From contig NZ_VXDB01000017.1 in NCBI RefSeq assembly GCF_008711325.1, positions 1 through 64,000 on the forward strand: a DNA stretch of 64,000 nucleotides. Reading direction: 5' to 3'. Positions 62,540 to 64,000 of the stretch are shown in pieces (the first letter of the stretch is position 1; every line of letters begins with the position of its first letter). Both the position numbers and the translations under genes were made by a program. The notes below the pieces were generated by a model. The model made no database searches and was not told the DNA's origin. It worked only from the letters and a program-made list of their open reading frames with translations. The stretch comes from Roseibium sediminis (lineage in GTDB: Bacteria; Pseudomonadota; Alphaproteobacteria; Rhizobiales; Stappiaceae).

Positions 62540-64000
62540 GCGAGACCTCAGGCATCTCGTGTTCGGCGAACTGCTGGCGCAATGTCAGTTTTGAGACCTT
62601 TCCTGTTGCCGTCAGGGGAAGGCTGTCCACATAGACCACATCATCGGGAAGCTGCCACTTGGCAAAGTGCCTGGACAGCATTTCAATCAGCTCTTCCCGG
62701 GGAGCTTCCGCCCCGGCGGCTGCTTGCACGACAAGCAAGGGTCGTTCGGTCCATTTTTCATGCGGAACGGCAATAACCGCGCAGCTTGCCACTCCCGGAT
62801 GAGACATCACGACATTTTCCAGATCGAGCGAACTGATCCATTCCCCACCCGACTTGATCAGGTCCTTTGCCCGATCGGTGATCAGCAGGAAGCCGTTTTC
62901 GTCAATCGTGGCAACGTCACCGGTCTTGAACCAACCTTCCGCATCAAAGGCCTCATTGTTGGCGCCTTCGTCCTCAAAATAGCCGCAGGTGATTGTGTTG
63001 CCTCGGACAAAGAGATTGCCGGGGGATTTGCCGTCATGCGGCAGCCGGTTGCCGTCATCATCGGTGATCTTCAATTCAACGCCAAAGACCCGCCGCCCTT
63101 GCGAACTCTTGGCTTCAACGCGTTTATCCAGTGGCAGGTCGGAGAGTTCGACCGGCAGATTTCCCTGCGTCCCGATAGGGCTCATTTCTGTCATGCCCCA
63201 GGCGTGGCAGACATTCACCCCGGTCTTTTCAAAGGCTTCGATCATGGAGCGCGGGGCCGCAGACCCGCCCACAACAACATCGCCGAACCCGTCCGGATTG
63301 CGTCCCTCGGCCCTTATCTGGCCAAGAAGACCAAGCCATACGGTCGGAACCCCCCAGGCGGAATACACCTTCTCCTGATCCATCAGGTCAAACAGGCTCT
63401 TTCCATCCAGTTTTGGACCGGGGAATATCAGTGACGCGCCCGTCAGCGGCGCGGCATAAGGCAAACCCCAGGCGTTCACATGGAAGAGAGGAACGACGGG
63501 AAGAATTCGCCTTCCTTCCCGCAGGACATTCGGCAAGGTAATGCCTGCCATCAAGGCATGAAGCACGGTCGATCGGTGGGTATAGAGCGTCCCTTTGGGA
63601 TTACCGGTCGTCCCGGAGGTGTAACAAAGGCCTGCCGCCGTGTTTTCCGCTAGATCCGGCCAGTCGAATTGGTCAGGCTGGCCGTCCAGAAGATCCTCGT
63701 AGCACAAGAGCTCGAGCCCCTCCGCTGTCGGCATATGTGCCCTGTCGGTCATTGCGACGATACGCATATCCTTCGGGAATTGCGGTGCCAGCTTCTGCAG
63801 GAGCGGTACAAAGGTCACATCCGTAAACAGCAGCCTGTCCTTCGCATGATGCACGATATAGAGCATCTGTTCGGCGGAAAGGCGCGGGTTGATGGTGTGG
63901 CATACAGACCCGATTCCGGAAATCGCGTAATACAGCTCCAGATGACGGTAGCCGTTCCAGGCGAGCGTCGCGATGCGATCGCCCCGCTCCATGCCAAGCC
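62532..64000 (-). CDS. fatty-acyl-CoA synthetase (5' end outside window)
   Basis: An AMP-forming ligase of which the last ~490 residues are present; the frame continues past 64000. The ATP loop [12 protein letters not shown], the motif [27 protein letters not shown] and the C-terminal lysine region [13 protein letters not shown] are all intact. A start at 63992 would cut off the N-terminal domain, so the gene is partial. It activates medium- or long-chain acids for the operon. Confidence 0.88.
   Translation of the reverse strand, partial: LGMERGDRIATLAWNGYRHLELYYAISGIGSVCHTINPRLSAEQMLYIVHHAKDRLLFTDVTFVPLLQKLAPQFPKDMRIVAMTDRAHMPTAEGLELLCYEDLLDGQPDQFDWPDLAENTAAGLCYTSGTTGNPKGTLYTHRSTVLHALMAGITLPNVLREGRRILPVVPLFHVNAWGLPYAAPLTGASLIFPGPKLDGKSLFDLMDQEKVYSAWGVPTVWLGLLGQIRAEGRNPDGFGDVVVGGSAAPRSMIEAFEKTGVNVCHAWGMTEMSPIGTQGNLPVELSDLPLDKRVEAKSSQGRRVFGVELKITDDDGNRLPHDGKSPGNLFVRGNTITCGYFEDEGANNEAFDAEGWFKTGDVATIDENGFLLITDRAKDLIKSGGEWISSLDLENVVMSHPGVASCAVIAVPHEKWTERPLLVVQAAAGAEAPREELIEMLSRHFAKWQLPDDVVYVDSLPLTATGKVSKLTLRQQFAEHEMPEVSLG

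Overview
The window reads as chromosome of a marine-type alphaproteobacterium, most likely Hyphomicrobiales and perhaps close to Roseibium/Labrenzia (Stappiaceae). This placement is inferred from gene content: DctBD and two TRAP transporters, SitABCD metal transporters, a C-P lyase operon with the DUF1045 and hexapeptide genes, a RirA-type iron operator, and a rhizobial-style intergenic palindrome. No rRNA, CRISPR array or intact tRNA is present.

Left edge (1-1.4 kb): the end of an IS21-type element, a 3' fragment of a tRNA-Arg(CCG) gene that looks like an old integration site, a few codons resembling an integrase start, a histidine-phosphatase gene and a striking 40-bp inverted repeat. 1.4-12.6 kb: a complete homoprotocatechuate meta-cleavage operon (hpaF, hpaE, two unrelated ring-cleavage dioxygenases, a succinate-semialdehyde dehydrogenase, hpaG, hpaH, hpaI) that runs straight into a DctPQM TRAP transporter. 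A divergent hpaR and a palindromic operator lie at its head. The pathway converts 3,4-dihydroxyphenylacetate to pyruvate plus succinate. The HpaBC monooxygenase is not in the window.

13.0-20.1 kb, disturbed region: a sitBCD manganese/iron-type ABC cluster whose binding-protein gene has lost its 5' end at an IS3-family element. To the right of the IS is a low-GC segment with an orphan gene carrying a C-terminal ApeA-like HEPN ribonuclease motif and a CxxCG-motif gene of unknown function.

20.2-33.3 kb: a full phosphonate operon (phnGHIJKL, acetyltransferase, phnCDEE, DUF1045, phnM, phnN) with divergent phnF and a clear operator. 33.4-40.3 kb: a TAXI-type TRAP transporter and DctB/DctD. 40.5-46.2 kb: a PotABCD-like polyamine ABC transporter and a divergent amidohydrolase. 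46.2-49.8 kb: idonate/gluconate genes idnD, idnO, idnK and a LacI regulator, with a perfect operator palindrome. 49.8-53.1 kb: TonB-ExbD-ExbD-ExbB with two small genes behind an iron-responsive operator.

53.2-56.8 kb: a second, intact sitABCD cluster with a Mur-like operator, closely similar to the damaged first one and in the same orientation about 40 kb away. 57.0-64.0 kb: a fadJ-like beta-oxidation gene, then a minus-strand acyl-CoA operon (acyl-CoA ligase, MaoC hydratase, nitronate monooxygenase-like, phosphotransferase, SDR). The ligase gene runs off the right edge.

The least explained material is the HEPN/CxxCG pair beside the IS, the paired non-homologous dioxygenases, and the chimeric sitA. 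Functions rest on recognised motifs and gene order, with no database search.
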